DNA of 64,000 nucleotides from Flavobacteriaceae bacterium LSUCC0859 (GCA_022239325.1 JAKOGP010000002.1:103506-167505), one strand, 5' to 3'. Shown: positions 1-8,823, numbered from the stretch's first letter. The notes: generated by a model from the sequence alone, not told the origin. Numbers and translations are program-made.

Positions 1-60
1 AACACCAAAAAAAACCCCCCCGCCCCCGGGCCCCCGCTTTTTTTTTACTGTTAGGGTTAG
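1..60. other. Low-complexity A8 / C-rich / T9 tract
   Basis: An 8-A run (7-14), then a 23-base block made only of C and G (15-37), then a 9-T run (38-46). Read leftwards, downstream of ppiD, the transcript would carry G-runs of 5, 5 and 7 followed by eight U, so a G-rich terminator or G-quadruplex is possible, but only a short GGGCCC self-complement is visible as duplex stem. It differs strongly from the AT-rich surroundings. An assembly artefact cannot be excluded because it lies at the window edge. Confidence 0.4.
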
Positions 61-65
61 AACTA

Positions 66-2186
66 CTAGTAAAATACAGCTCTGTTGTCTTCAATCTCAG
101 CCACTTCTTTTAAAGCGTTGTAACTGCTGAAAAATATACCATTTTGTGCTGCTGCATTTAAAGAACCAGCATATGTACTGTAATTATCTAGGGCTGTAGC
201 TTCCGTCTTTTGAGTTAGCTTTACAAGGAAAACACCTGTTTCTCCAACTAAAAGTTCAGAAGTTGCACCCGCCTCTAAGTTAAAGGCTTTACCCACTACA
301 TATGGCTCTCTACCTGCTCCAGGAATAGTAGGGTTTTTTAAGTTTAAGGCAGAGGCAGTCTCTATGGATTGTCCTGTGCTAGAAGCAAAATCTTCAAGAG
401 ATGTAGCGCCTTTATTCTCTATAATCCAAGCAGCTTTTTTCTCTTTTCTAATTTTGGGTAATGCCGTTAGAGAAGCATCGGCAACGGTCATGGTTCCGGA
501 ACGGTACCTGGCCGTTAGCTGAACAATAGCATAGCCATTATTTACATTAAACCTCTTTATAGCACCTAGATCTGTGTCTTCGTTAAAAGCCCACTGAACT
601 ACAGAGCGCTGGGCAGATAAACCAGGAAGATTTTCATCCATGGCCAATAGTTTTTTAACGGGTTTCACGTCAAAGCCACCTTCTTTTGCCACATCCATAA
701 ATTCTTTTGGAGCCGCTGTCACATCCATCTCAAACTTGGTTGCGTCTGTAAATATCTTATTAATGGTCTCTTCAGAGGCCTCAATATCTCTAGAAAGTGT
801 AGCAATTTTAAATATATCTTGTTTGTCGTCTACTCGAACAATATGGAATCCAAATTCAGTCTCTACCAAGCCAATAGCGTCTACCCTATTGGAGAAAACA
901 AAATCATTGAATTTAGGAGTCATTTCCCCCTCTTGGAAGAAACCTAAGTCTCCACCTCTAGAGGCTGTGGGTCCGTCAGAATTGTCTCTGGCTAATTCAG
1001 CAAATACGGTAGAAGACTTTCTAGCCTCTCTGAGTAATTCATTAGCCTTTGTTCTAGCTTCTTCCTTAGTCCTAGTCACAGCAGGACTTACTCGCTCTGC
1101 TCCTACATAGGCTATCAGAATATGAGACGCCTTAACCGCCCCATTTATTTTTTTATCCATTAATTTTGACACCTTATACGCCTCATTTTCTTTGTAAGGA
1201 CCATAGGTTTCTCCCACTTTTAAGCCTACCAAAGTTTCTCTAAAAGAACTCACAATTTCATTCTTAGAGCTGTAAATAGTGTCGTAAGGCGCATCTGAGT
1301 ATCTCTCTAAGAAGGCTGCCATGTCATTGGTATTGTTAAATCCTAATACCTTTTCTGTTTCCCCTGTTTCTTCATTGTACTCCTCTGTGTCTTCTAGCAA
1401 AGCCATAACGGACTCTTTGATAGTAGCTTCGTCTTCTTCAGAGGCTTTTTCTTCAAAATAAACAAAGCGAATGTCTCTGGCAGGCTCCTGCTTAAAAATA
1501 GCTGGATGGCTGTCTATATAATCTTGAATTTCGTCTGCACTTACTGTAATAGTTGTGTCTGGAACAGCACTAAATGGCATACGTACGTATGAGATGTCTA
1601 CCTTGTCGTTGGCTAATTTGTAGTCAAACTCCCCTTCTTCAAGACTCACATGCATACCGCCTTTAATTAAATTAAAGAACATTTGCTCTTTAGCAGACTG
1701 TATGATGGCTTGCTCGTCTTGCAGCCACAACTCATACCTATATGGGTTATTGGCTTTCCAATCTGCTACTGCTGCCAAAAATAAGGCCTCACTAAAGATC
1801 CCATTTTCATCCTGAAACTCTGGCTGTTGCGCGTAGCTAGGTGTATTTTTAATGAAGCTCATAATTTGATCTCCCTCTACAGAAATACCTAAATTTTCTA
1901 TTTGTTGCCCAAGCAACTCAGATCTGAGCTCACCGTTCCATACTTGGTTTACCAACTGCACAGTGGTTGCACCGTTGCCAGCTCGTTGGGCTGCTACTTC
2001 CAATTTTTGTCTAAATTCATCTATAGAAATTTCTTCTCCATTCACGCTACCAATGGCAGACCCAGCTGTAGGGCCTGAGGCACCACTGTTGGTAAAAACT
2101 CCTGAAATTACAAAGGCAAAAAGTGCCATTCCAATAATGAGTATCAGTACCGTGGTACGCTGTCTAATTTTTTCTAATACTGCCAT
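66..2186 (-). CDS. ppiD: PpiD/SurA-type periplasmic peptidyl-prolyl isomerase
   Basis: A 706-residue membrane-anchored foldase predicted to help outer-membrane proteins fold in the periplasm. One membrane segment spans about residues 12-31, followed by a SurA_N-like chaperone region. A parvulin (PPIC) domain lies at about 351-455, recognisable from the AS(H)IL strand, the GGDLGFF segment near 411-417 and the GFHIVRV strand near 446-452. A long C-terminal region after about 460 resembles a second degenerate rotamase/chaperone part, as in other Bacteroidota PpiD proteins. It is the last gene of a minus-strand envelope block, with 92 bp between it and the preceding corC-like gene, so it may have its own promoter. 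Family assignment is firm; client proteins are inferred. Confidence 0.93.
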   Translation of the reverse strand: MAVLEKIRQRTTVLILIIGMALFAFVISGVFTNSGASGPTAGSAIGSVNGEEISIDEFRQKLEVAAQRAGNGATTVQLVNQVWNGELRSELLGQQIENLGISVEGDQIMSFIKNTPSYAQQPEFQDENGIFSEALFLAAVADWKANNPYRYELWLQDEQAIIQSAKEQMFFNLIKGGMHVSLEEGEFDYKLANDKVDISYVRMPFSAVPDTTITVSADEIQDYIDSHPAIFKQEPARDIRFVYFEEKASEEDEATIKESVMALLEDTEEYNEETGETEKVLGFNNTNDMAAFLERYSDAPYDTIYSSKNEIVSSFRETLVGLKVGETYGPYKENEAYKVSKLMDKKINGAVKASHILIAYVGAERVSPAVTRTKEEARTKANELLREARKSSTVFAELARDNSDGPTASRGGDLGFFQEGEMTPKFNDFVFSNRVDAIGLVETEFGFHIVRVDDKQDIFKIATLSRDIEASEETINKIFTDATKFEMDVTAAPKEFMDVAKEGGFDVKPVKKLLAMDENLPGLSAQRSVVQWAFNEDTDLGAIKRFNVNNGYAIVQLTARYRSGTMTVADASLTALPKIRKEKKAAWIIENKGATSLEDFASSTGQSIETASALNLKNPTIPGAGREPYVVGKAFNLEAGATSELLVGETGVFLVKLTQKTEATALDNYSTYAGSLNAAAQNGIFFSSYNALKEVAEIEDNRAVFY

Positions 2187-2278
2187 AGTCTAAATATATT
2201 TAATCAGTTGGCGAAAATACCATTTTCTTTTTAAATCTGCTTGGCTTCTTTTTATTTTTTAGCCCACAGAAAACCCTT

Positions 2279-3568
2279 TTAGTCGTTTTCTGTCACCTTT
2301 AAAGAAACCAGATCTATTTTATTTCCTGAGACCTCTAAGATGGTAAAACAAAAGCGACCCATTTGAATGCTTTCATTTAAGCTAGGAATTTCCCCAGTTT
2401 GATGAACAATAAGCCCTCCAAGCGTCCCGTATTCGTCGCGTTCAGGCAATTCTAAATGGTACGTCTCATTGAGATAATCTACTTCTAAGCGTGCGGAGAA
2501 TTTAAAATGCTGCTCCCCTATTTGCTCTTCTATTAAATCTGTGGAGTCATGCTCGTCTTCTATCTCGCCAAAAAGCTCCTCTACAATATCTTCTACCGTG
2601 ATCATTCCGGAGGTACCCCCATACTCGTCTAAAACAATCGCTATACTTTTTCGCTTTTTGGTAAGTACGTTTAAAATATCATTGATAAGCATGGTTTCCG
2701 GTACATACTCAATGGGCAATAACATAGATTGTATATTCTTTGGCTTTTTAAATAACTCATAAGAATGTACGTATCCAATAATATTATCAATAGACTCTTT
2801 ATATATTAAAAGTTTTGAATAACCAGTATCAGTAAAAATTTTAACTAAATTCTTAGGCTGCTCGTGAAGGTCTACCCCACAAAGGTCTGTTCTGGGCACC
2901 ATAATTTCCCTGGCTTTAACTGCAGAGAACTCCAAGGCGTTTTGAAAAATTTGTATTTCAGAGTCTAGCTCATCTTCTACCGCCACTGCTTCCATCTGCT
3001 CCGTAATATAATCTCCAATTTCTAATTTACTAAAGGCCATAGGCACCTGATCTCCGTCAGTCTTAAAAAGTAATTTTAAAATGGCGTCTGATATAAAGAT
3101 CACGAAATTAGAGACCCAAGAAAATACAACATAAAACACATAAGCAGGTAAAGCCAATGCTTTAATTAAGGTGTTGGCATAAATCTGAAAAAGTACTTTT
3201 GGCAAGAATTCTGCTGTCAAAAGAATGACTAAAGTAGAGATGAGGGTCTGGGAAAGTAAACTAAAGTCTGTTAGTGCAACATACAAAACGGGGTGGGCAT
3301 TCTCAGACCAGCTCTGAAACCAAGTAAGCAAGAGGTCCCCCATATAAAACCCGTAAACTACCAAGGCTACATTGTTTCCAATAAGCATAGTGGCAATAAA
3401 CTTAGAGGGGCTTTTAGTAAGTCTGCTTAGGATTTTAGACAAAAAGCCATCCTGCTTTTTTTCAATTTCTATATGAATTTTATTGGCAGACACAAAAGCG
3501 ATCTCCATTCCAGAGAAAAAAGCTGAAAAAACTAGAGAAGCAATAATTATCAATGAATCTACACCCAC
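2279..3568 (-). CDS. CNNM/CorC/HlyC-type membrane protein with CBS pair
   Basis: 429 residues. About 170 N-terminal residues form the DUF21/CNNM membrane domain. They are followed by a CBS-domain pair (about 210-335, including the REIMVPRTD segment and the DEYGGTSGMITVEDIVEE signature) and a C-terminal CorC_HlyC domain ending in a short beta-rich tail. Such proteins are linked to Mg2+/Co2+ efflux or adenylate sensing; a GldE-like role in gliding is possible in flavobacteria, but the usual gldE neighbours are not here. The start is GTG, with its G shared with the TAG stop of the upstream small gene, which implies translational coupling. The substrate is unknown. Confidence 0.88.
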   Translation of the reverse strand: MGVDSLIIIASLVFSAFFSGMEIAFVSANKIHIEIEKKQDGFLSKILSRLTKSPSKFIATMLIGNNVALVVYGFYMGDLLLTWFQSWSENAHPVLYVALTDFSLLSQTLISTLVILLTAEFLPKVLFQIYANTLIKALALPAYVFYVVFSWVSNFVIFISDAILKLLFKTDGDQVPMAFSKLEIGDYITEQMEAVAVEDELDSEIQIFQNALEFSAVKAREIMVPRTDLCGVDLHEQPKNLVKIFTDTGYSKLLIYKESIDNIIGYVHSYELFKKPKNIQSMLLPIEYVPETMLINDILNVLTKKRKSIAIVLDEYGGTSGMITVEDIVEELFGEIEDEHDSTDLIEEQIGEQHFKFSARLEVDYLNETYHLELPERDEYGTLGGLIVHQTGEIPSLNESIQMGRFCFTILEVSGNKIDLVSLKVTEND

Positions 3569-3771
3569 TATTTTTTGTTTTCTTTCTGCCTTTTTTCAAA
3601 CTTTAAACGGTAATTTCTTCTAAAGAAGAACATCCCTATAGAAACCACAGCAAAGCCTATAAAAAGCGGCATGCTTTCATCTCCTTGCCCCCATAAGCTC
3701 ACTACTTTATAGGCTGCAAGTACGGCTACTACCAGGTATAAATACTCGGTGTATTTTAAAATTTTAATCAT
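3568..3771 (-). CDS. Small two-span membrane protein, unknown function
   Basis: 67 residues with two hydrophobic segments (about 7-28 and 36-51), then a highly basic tail rich in Arg and Lys, which would place the C-terminus in the cytoplasm. The gene overlaps the lptC stop by 8 bp and touches the next start, so it is embedded in the lptC/corC operon. I do not recognise a family. Tight overlaps at both ends and normal codon use argue that it is real. A role near LPS export or envelope assembly is guessed only from position. Confidence 0.75.
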   Translation of the reverse strand: MIKILKYTEYLYLVVAVLAAYKVVSLWGQGDESMPLFIGFAVVSIGMFFFRRNYRLKFEKRQKENKK

Positions 3772-4399
3772 TTGTTTCTTCTTTTATGGTTACAAATCCA
3801 AAGGTTTTGTGCGCGTTTAATTTACTAAAATCTCTGCTAAAATCCATCCCTTTTCCATCCATCACGGTCTGGTCTTCTGGATTAATATAGGTAAATTTCT
3901 CAGAGGTAAAGACCCATTCAGACGTTTTATCATAATACAATTGTGGTGTTTTTAACACCCGTCCTTCATGGGTGGTAATCACAACATTCCCTCTCAAATC
4001 TATCACATTGGTAGCAGAATAAACAATCCCGTAATCAGAGGTAATTACACTTTTCTGGCCATTAGCGTCAAAGACCTCAAGGACAAGGCCATTTGGAAAG
4101 GTTCTGTAGGGAAAATTAAGGTGCTGAAAATCTTCGCTAAGCTCACTTCTAAGAATAGCGGTCAGATGGGCTGGTTTTTTTAGTGCAGCTCCCATAGCCA
4201 CCTCCATTGGAATTTCTGCTAGGTCTGGGGTTTCTGTATAATACAACACAAAATTCTCTGCAATGCCTTGCGGCGCCACCTCTGTTGGGCCACCAGCAGT
4301 TTTTGAGGGTGCAACCCCATTACAACTAAAAAAAAGTATTGCCGCTACTCCCGTAATGGCAATACTTTTTAAAGTCTGTTGTATTTTGTTTGTATTCAT
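3764..4399 (-). CDS. lptC: LPS export protein LptC (lipoprotein form)
   Basis: 211 residues with a signal peptide and lipobox ending FFSC, Cys26 being the likely lipidated residue. The body matches the LptC/OstA beta-jellyroll pattern, with strands such as VITSDYGIVYSATNVIDLRGNV and a later segment with KTPQLYYD and GKGMDF. LptC is part of the LptBFG-C bridge that passes lipopolysaccharide from inner membrane to LptA. Most LptC proteins have a membrane anchor; a lipoprotein form is common in Bacteroidota. It lies between the TPR protein (next codon boundary upstream) and the small membrane protein, in an envelope operon. Confidence 0.82.
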   Translation of the reverse strand: MNTNKIQQTLKSIAITGVAAILFFSCNGVAPSKTAGGPTEVAPQGIAENFVLYYTETPDLAEIPMEVAMGAALKKPAHLTAILRSELSEDFQHLNFPYRTFPNGLVLEVFDANGQKSVITSDYGIVYSATNVIDLRGNVVITTHEGRVLKTPQLYYDKTSEWVFTSEKFTYINPEDQTVMDGKGMDFSRDFSKLNAHKTFGFVTIKEETND

Positions 4400-5764
4400 T
4401 TAAAGGCTTGGCACCGCAACACTCCCGCCTACCCAGCAATTAAAGCTAACTGTCTTACCGGCCAATCCAGAAGAGAAAATATCTGTCTTAGATGGTGCGC
4501 GTTGCATATAGCTGTCTACGGTTTGGTTTACTCGAGATCTCAAAGAAAGGTCTACTCTAGCTTTCTTAGCCATCTCTGCAGCTTTCCAATACATGGCTCT
4601 CTTTTCAAAAGTAGTACTTCCACAGTCGTTTGCAGAGTCTGCATAAAGCCCAGCAATTAACAAATAGGCCTTTCCTAAACTAGGATTGCTCTCTACTGCT
4701 TTTAAGGCAAAGCTTCTAGATTGGCTCTTGTTGCCATTTTTCTTGTATATGGTGGCAATTTTATAGTAAATATTTGCCTTTTTCTTAGCGTCAGATTCTA
4801 AGCTCACCGCCTTGTTAAAGTCTGCAACAGCTCCATTTAAGTCTCTGTTGTTATTCTTTAACACACCCAAATAAAAGTAGGTATCTGAGGTAGGATCTAA
4901 GGCATTTTGAGCCTCTACCAACTTCACAAATAAGGGGTCTGAAGTACATTCTTTGCTGTACATTCTACCCACTGCAGCTTTCACCCATTTCACATCTCCT
5001 TTTCTCTCCTCAAAGTTTTTCTCATAGAGCGGTATTAGGTTTTCACAATTGGCCAAACTTCCCAATTTACTGTCTATACTTTCTGCAATTTTTACATAAG
5101 TTTCAGACTTACTCTCTGCAATGCTCAACTGTCTTTTTTCTCTAGAAGTCATGGTTCCAGCCTCTTCCTTAGATTGGAGCTTAGACACCATCTGGTTCAA
5201 TTCATCTATTTCTGCAGCAATTTTGTCACCTACCAAATCATAGGTGTTAAATACGTCATCCAGATTTTTTTTACCAGTCTCATTAAGGTCTACTAAATAA
5301 GAAAAATACACATAAAGGGCCTTTGCATTGCTAAAGTGGCTTCTGTCTTCATTAAAAGCTTTGTCCAGCATATTGAAAATTTCTTCTGTAGAAGCTATTT
5401 TCTCGTCGTTTTTCAATAAGGCTTGATCAATTAAAACGTCTGCCAAATGCTCTCTACTAGGATATACTTCTCCATACTTTTGGTACAAAGCCAATAAATC
5501 ATTTATAAAGGCTGTTTTCTCTTCGCCTTGAGACTTTTCAATTTTATATTTTAAAATTCGCTCTCCATACACAAAATTCGCAGGGTTTAAATCTGGACAA
5601 GCATCGTAAACAGACTTCCATGGTGCGTAAGCAGACTCGTAATTTTTAACTTTAGCAAATTCTGAGTAGATGGATAAATTTGTAGTACAATCTTGGGCTT
5701 GAGCAGTGTAAACACTCAGTACCGCAAAGAAGGCGAAAGCGAGTATTTGAAAGTTCTTTTTCAT
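4400..5764 (-). CDS. Secreted TPR-repeat protein
   Basis: 454 residues with a cleavable signal peptide (about 1-23, ending AQAQ). The first half is helical and charged, with a coiled-coil-like stretch near 185-225. The second half has tetratricopeptide-like helices, clearest around residues 290-375 (YFYLGVL, AVADFNKAVSL, ANIYYKIATIY, GKAYLLIAGLYA). The product is predicted to be periplasmic and to act as a protein-interaction scaffold. The gene sits directly upstream of lptC with its stop adjacent to the lptC start, and is separated by 39 bp from the outer-membrane protein gene, so a role in outer-membrane or LPS assembly is plausible but unproven. Confidence 0.82.
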   Translation of the reverse strand: MKKNFQILAFAFFAVLSVYTAQAQDCTTNLSIYSEFAKVKNYESAYAPWKSVYDACPDLNPANFVYGERILKYKIEKSQGEEKTAFINDLLALYQKYGEVYPSREHLADVLIDQALLKNDEKIASTEEIFNMLDKAFNEDRSHFSNAKALYVYFSYLVDLNETGKKNLDDVFNTYDLVGDKIAAEIDELNQMVSKLQSKEEAGTMTSREKRQLSIAESKSETYVKIAESIDSKLGSLANCENLIPLYEKNFEERKGDVKWVKAAVGRMYSKECTSDPLFVKLVEAQNALDPTSDTYFYLGVLKNNNRDLNGAVADFNKAVSLESDAKKKANIYYKIATIYKKNGNKSQSRSFALKAVESNPSLGKAYLLIAGLYADSANDCGSTTFEKRAMYWKAAEMAKKARVDLSLRSRVNQTVDSYMQRAPSKTDIFSSGLAGKTVSFNCWVGGSVAVPSL

Positions 5765-5803
5765 GATATTTTATTAAGATTTGAAAATAAGGGCTAAAAA
5801 TAA

Positions 5804-7069
5804 TTAATTTATTTTTCTTTTGAGGAACCATTTGTCATTTAATGACAATCCAACACGAACACTAAAATAGTTTTCCTTAACCAGACCGGCTTTAGCAGTG
5901 CCTAAACTACCTAGCTCTAATCCTATGTTCACATTGGAGAAAGTACCTCCCATAGGTAAGCCAACACCAATATTTGTGCCAAAATCTGTAATCTGTTCGT
6001 TGTTAATGGTCATACCCGTGTCCAGCATCTTAAATCCAAAACGATAAGTAGCTCTTTTAAAAAAAGAAGCAAAAGGAGCAAAATCAGGAACGTAATAACC
6101 ACCAAGCCTAAAGGCTGTAGCGTCTCCATAGGTAACATTGGCTTGTTTTAAAAACGCACTCTCAAAGTCTCCCATGGCCTGAGAAGTATACGAGGCTCCC
6201 ACCAACCATTTTTTGTTTTCTCCCAATCCAATACCCCATGTGGTCTTAGAGGGAATTGTCACAGTACTATTGGCCAGGTTCAAAGCAGACAAATCTAAAG
6301 AAGTAGTCTCTAAGTCCGTCCCATTAGTTAAAGATATAGACCCTATTTCTTGTGTATTGGTAGACTTTAAGTTCAGCGCACTAGTGTACACCACAGAGGT
6401 ATATAAACTCAGTTTGTCCGTAATTTTAGGGATGTAATTTGCTGCCATTTGCATATTAAATCCATTCATTCTAGAATTCCTTCTGTCTACAGTACCAAAC
6501 AAAACATCAGAGACAGACTGAACGCGCTCTTTGCTAACAGAACCAAAGTTCGCAAAAATAGAGGCACCAATACTCAAGTTTTTAAGCGGCAAAGCACCCA
6601 AAGAAAAATACAGCTTACTAAGCCCGCCACTTCCAGAAAAAACATTATTGATAGACTTTCCCTCTCCATTTTCTATAGAAGAATTTAAAATATACCCCAT
6701 ATTACTCACTGGAGTAACTCCAAAACCCATACCCAAATTAGGCGCGAGCGGCATAGCCACAGACAAATAGTCTATGGCCGTATAGGCAGTGTTGTTATCT
6801 TGGGTTTCTGAACTCAAATTCATTCTTCTATGAGACACTCCCACGGCATAGGTGGTTAGCTTTAACAAACCATAAGACGCCGGATTTTGCAAATTAATGT
6901 GTATGCTATCTCCGTAAATACTCAAGCCACCCATGGCGTTGTTTTCCACGGTATTTGCTGGGTTACTGGTTCCCAAACCAAAGTAGGAATAGGGAGACAC
7001 CGTTCCGTCTTGGGCACTGAGATTGTAAAAAGATAAAACGACTATGGCAAAAAATATATTTCTAAGCAT
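5804..7069 (-). CDS. Outer-membrane beta-barrel protein (FadL/OmpP1-like)
   Basis: 421 residues with a signal peptide (1-19, ending LSAQ), followed by SPYSYFGLG and NNAMGGLSIYGD segments. These are typical of flavobacterial FadL/OmpP1-like barrels, where a small plug region precedes repeated amphipathic strands. Alternating hydrophobic patterns run to the end (LGGYYVPD, YRFGFKMLD, FSVRVGLSLNDKWFLKRK). No catalytic motif is visible. The start codon immediately follows the coaX stop, so the two are co-transcribed. Ligand unknown; the family call is by general pattern rather than a diagnostic motif. Confidence 0.75.
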   Translation of the reverse strand: MLRNIFFAIVVLSFYNLSAQDGTVSPYSYFGLGTSNPANTVENNAMGGLSIYGDSIHINLQNPASYGLLKLTTYAVGVSHRRMNLSSETQDNNTAYTAIDYLSVAMPLAPNLGMGFGVTPVSNMGYILNSSIENGEGKSINNVFSGSGGLSKLYFSLGALPLKNLSIGASIFANFGSVSKERVQSVSDVLFGTVDRRNSRMNGFNMQMAANYIPKITDKLSLYTSVVYTSALNLKSTNTQEIGSISLTNGTDLETTSLDLSALNLANSTVTIPSKTTWGIGLGENKKWLVGASYTSQAMGDFESAFLKQANVTYGDATAFRLGGYYVPDFAPFASFFKRATYRFGFKMLDTGMTINNEQITDFGTNIGVGLPMGGTFSNVNIGLELGSLGTAKAGLVKENYFSVRVGLSLNDKWFLKRKIN

Positions 7070-7798
7070 TTAAACTTGGTTATAATCAAGCAATCGGCGC
7101 AAGCCATCTGCCAAAAAATTAGAATGGGCAAATATGGTATTTTTTAAGCGGTTAGACAAGAATTGCGCGTCTCCACCTGTTAAAATAACTGTTAAATGTT
7201 CATATTTGGCTTTCAAAGATTGCGTCCATCCATCTATCTCAAAAACCAAACCATTCACAGCACCTACCAGCAAACTTTTCTCTGTATTGGTGCCAATTTC
7301 TGCCACATCTTCTACCGCAGTAATTAATGGAAGCTTGTGGGTGTGTTCGTGCATGGCCGTAAAACGCATTTGAAGTCCAGGAGAAATAGCCCCCCCCCTG
7401 TACACCCCGTCTGCAGATAAAAAATCATAGGTAACACAGCTACCAGCGTCTATAATCAAACAGTTTTTTTGTGGATACTCAAAAGCAGCAGCAGCCAAAA
7501 CTGCTATTCGGTCTGCCCCTAAGGTTTCTGGAGACTCATATCTATTGACAAAAGGTAGTTTTAAATTATGATCTACTACAAACAACAGACTTTTTTCTTC
7601 TAAAAAAGGGACGATAGTAGGTTCTAAAGCCCCAACCGCACAAAGAATGCTGCACTTAATTTCTGGGTAAGTTTCAAATAGGTCTAGAAGGGATTTGGCC
7701 ATTCTGGCCGATGCCACTTTGGTGGTAAACAGCAGATCCTCACCTTTGTAAAGAAAGATTTTGCCAAAACTATTCCCTATGTCTAAAACCAAATTCAT
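7070..7798 (-). CDS. coaX: Type III pantothenate kinase
   Basis: 242 residues. The enzyme phosphorylates pantothenate with ATP, the first step of coenzyme A synthesis. It has the ASKHA fold: the N-terminal LDIGNS phosphate-binding strand (5-10), TLGADR (92-97), LIIDAGS (114-120) and YRGGAISPG (133-141) are all CoaX signatures. It is full length for the family. It is the first gene of the leftward envelope block. Residues 134-137 are encoded across a run of nine consecutive G on the coding strand (C9 at 7390-7398), a possible slippage point; the frame is intact here. Confidence 0.95.
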   Translation of the reverse strand: MNLVLDIGNSFGKIFLYKGEDLLFTTKVASARMAKSLLDLFETYPEIKCSILCAVGALEPTIVPFLEEKSLLFVVDHNLKLPFVNRYESPETLGADRIAVLAAAAFEYPQKNCLIIDAGSCVTYDFLSADGVYRGGAISPGLQMRFTAMHEHTHKLPLITAVEDVAEIGTNTEKSLLVGAVNGLVFEIDGWTQSLKAKYEHLTVILTGGDAQFLSNRLKNTIFAHSNFLADGLRRLLDYNQV

Positions 7799-7850
7799 AG
7801 TACAAAGATGGACAAACTAAAAAAACAATTGGCTTTTTTTCTTTTTTTGT

Positions 7851-7880
7851 TTGCATATCCTCAAGAAGCAATTATATTTG
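7851..7880 (+). promoter_or_regulatory. Flavobacterial promoter for tRNA-Phe
   Basis: TTG at 7851-7853, a 19-bp spacer, and TATATTTG at 7873-7880. This matches the Bacteroidota housekeeping consensus (-33 TTG, -7 TAnnTTTG) exactly. Transcription would begin around 7887, about ten bases before the tRNA. Confidence 0.8.
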
Positions 7881-7897
7881 CATCCGCTTAACTGCAT

Positions 7898-7970
7898 GGT
7901 GCCTTAGCTCAGTTGGTAGAGCAATGGACTGAAAATCCATGTGTCCCTGGTTCGATTCCTGGAGGCACCA
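7898..7970 (+). tRNA. tRNA-Phe (GAA)
   Basis: 73 bases folding as a complete cloverleaf: acceptor GGTGCCT (7898-7904) pairs with AGGCACC (7963-7969), discriminator A at 7970. The anticodon arm has stem ATGGA/TCCAT around loop CTGAAAA, giving anticodon GAA. The T arm contains GGTTCGATTCC. The 3' CCA is not encoded. A strong promoter precedes it and a terminator follows within 16 bases, so it is a single-gene transcription unit. Confidence 0.97.
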
Positions 7971-7985
7971 CTTCAAGCACAAAAA

Positions 7986-8010
7986 CCCACTCCAAGGAGT
8001 GGGTTTTTTT
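7986..8010 (+). terminator. Intrinsic terminator of tRNA-Phe
   Basis: Perfect inverted repeat CCCACTC (7986-7992) / GAGTGGG (7997-8003) with loop CAAG, extended by A/T pairs and followed by seven T (8004-8010). This is a canonical rho-independent terminator. Confidence 0.9.
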
Positions 8011-8270
8011 ATACCTAAGAGTTTTAAAAGCTTGCTTTTGTAAGCGCAGAGGCATAAAAAAACAGACGCCTGCAAAGCAAGTGGTTTTTGCTTTTCAGCA
8101 GCGGGGCCAAAGGAAAAGCGAAGCCTGACAAGGCGGAGCTATCTCCTGGTAGGGAGCGAGACGTGAGAGATCTACTAAATTCAGTGACTAAAAAATCTAA
8201 CGATATTTAGGGGAAACTGTAACATTTGCTCTTTTACACTATCTTTAGGTAAAACCTTAACACCGTACTT
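8011..8270 (+). other. Structured non-coding stretch after tRNA-Phe
   Basis: No convincing gene in this gap. Between 8090 and 8156 several short perfect hairpins follow each other: GCTTTTC (8090-8096)/GAAAAGC (8113-8119), GCCT-GACA-AGGC (8123-8134), and GGAG-CTAT-CTCC (8135-8146). The last CTCC can instead pair with a second GGAG at 8153-8156. The stretch is richer in G and C than its flanks. It may be a small structured RNA, a leader of the following gene, or a decayed repeat. Confidence 0.35.
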
Positions 8271-8783
8271 ATGAAATTTTTTATTGTTTTTTTAAGTCTA
8301 TTTCTCCACACGAACACCAAGGAACTAAAAACCTCAGATGGGGGAGAAATCAAATACTACCACACCAATTGCTATGGTTCTGATGGCTCGGATTGTGACA
8401 TTATCATAGAAAAATATGAAGGTGGACAATTGGTCTGGAAAACAAAAATAGGGGGTAACTCTTGGGACTATGTAGAAGATGTTTTAGAAGTAGAAGATGG
8501 CTACCTGGTATTAGGCAACACTGGCTCTTATGGGAAGGGGAATAACGATGTGTACCTCACTAAAATAAATAAAAAAGGAAAAGAGCAATGGTTTAGAACC
8601 TATGGGGGATTTTTTAACGACTATGGAAGAAAAATAGCACCCTCTGAAGATCCTGATGGCGGATATTTAATAACAGGGGAGAAACAACACTGCCTTAAAG
8701 AAAATGTTTCTGAGCAATGTTATATGAAACCCTTACTTATAAAAGTGAATGAGGTGGGTGACAACCTCTTTGACAATTACTAA
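8271..8783 (+). CDS. Small secreted protein with two propeller-like repeats
   Basis: 170 residues starting with a short hydrophobic leader (MKFFIVFLSLFLH), consistent with export. The body has two related units of the form GG-D-V-DGYLVLGNTGSYGKGNNDVYLTKI and YGG-DYG-DGGYLITGE, ending in a LIKVNEVGD strand. This resembles blades of flavobacterial secreted beta-propeller proteins, which normally carry more copies. With only about two blades it is either a truncated relative or a small adaptor. No neighbour suggests a function, and I do not recognise a named family. Confidence 0.65.
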   Translation: MKFFIVFLSLFLHTNTKELKTSDGGEIKYYHTNCYGSDGSDCDIIIEKYEGGQLVWKTKIGGNSWDYVEDVLEVEDGYLVLGNTGSYGKGNNDVYLTKINKKGKEQWFRTYGGFFNDYGRKIAPSEDPDGGYLITGEKQHCLKENVSEQCYMKPLLIKVNEVGDNLFDNY

Positions 8784-8823
8784 GTACGCTCACAAAACAA
8801 ACAAAATTCTTAGCTTAGTTGGT

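Noticed and set aside
640-1110. Antisense frame within ppiD
   Set aside because: Shadow of the real gene, with Ser/Leu-rich low-information sequence.
7913-8128. Plus-strand reading frame starting inside tRNA-Phe
   Set aside because: It begins within the tRNA and runs through its terminator; it has no protein-like features.
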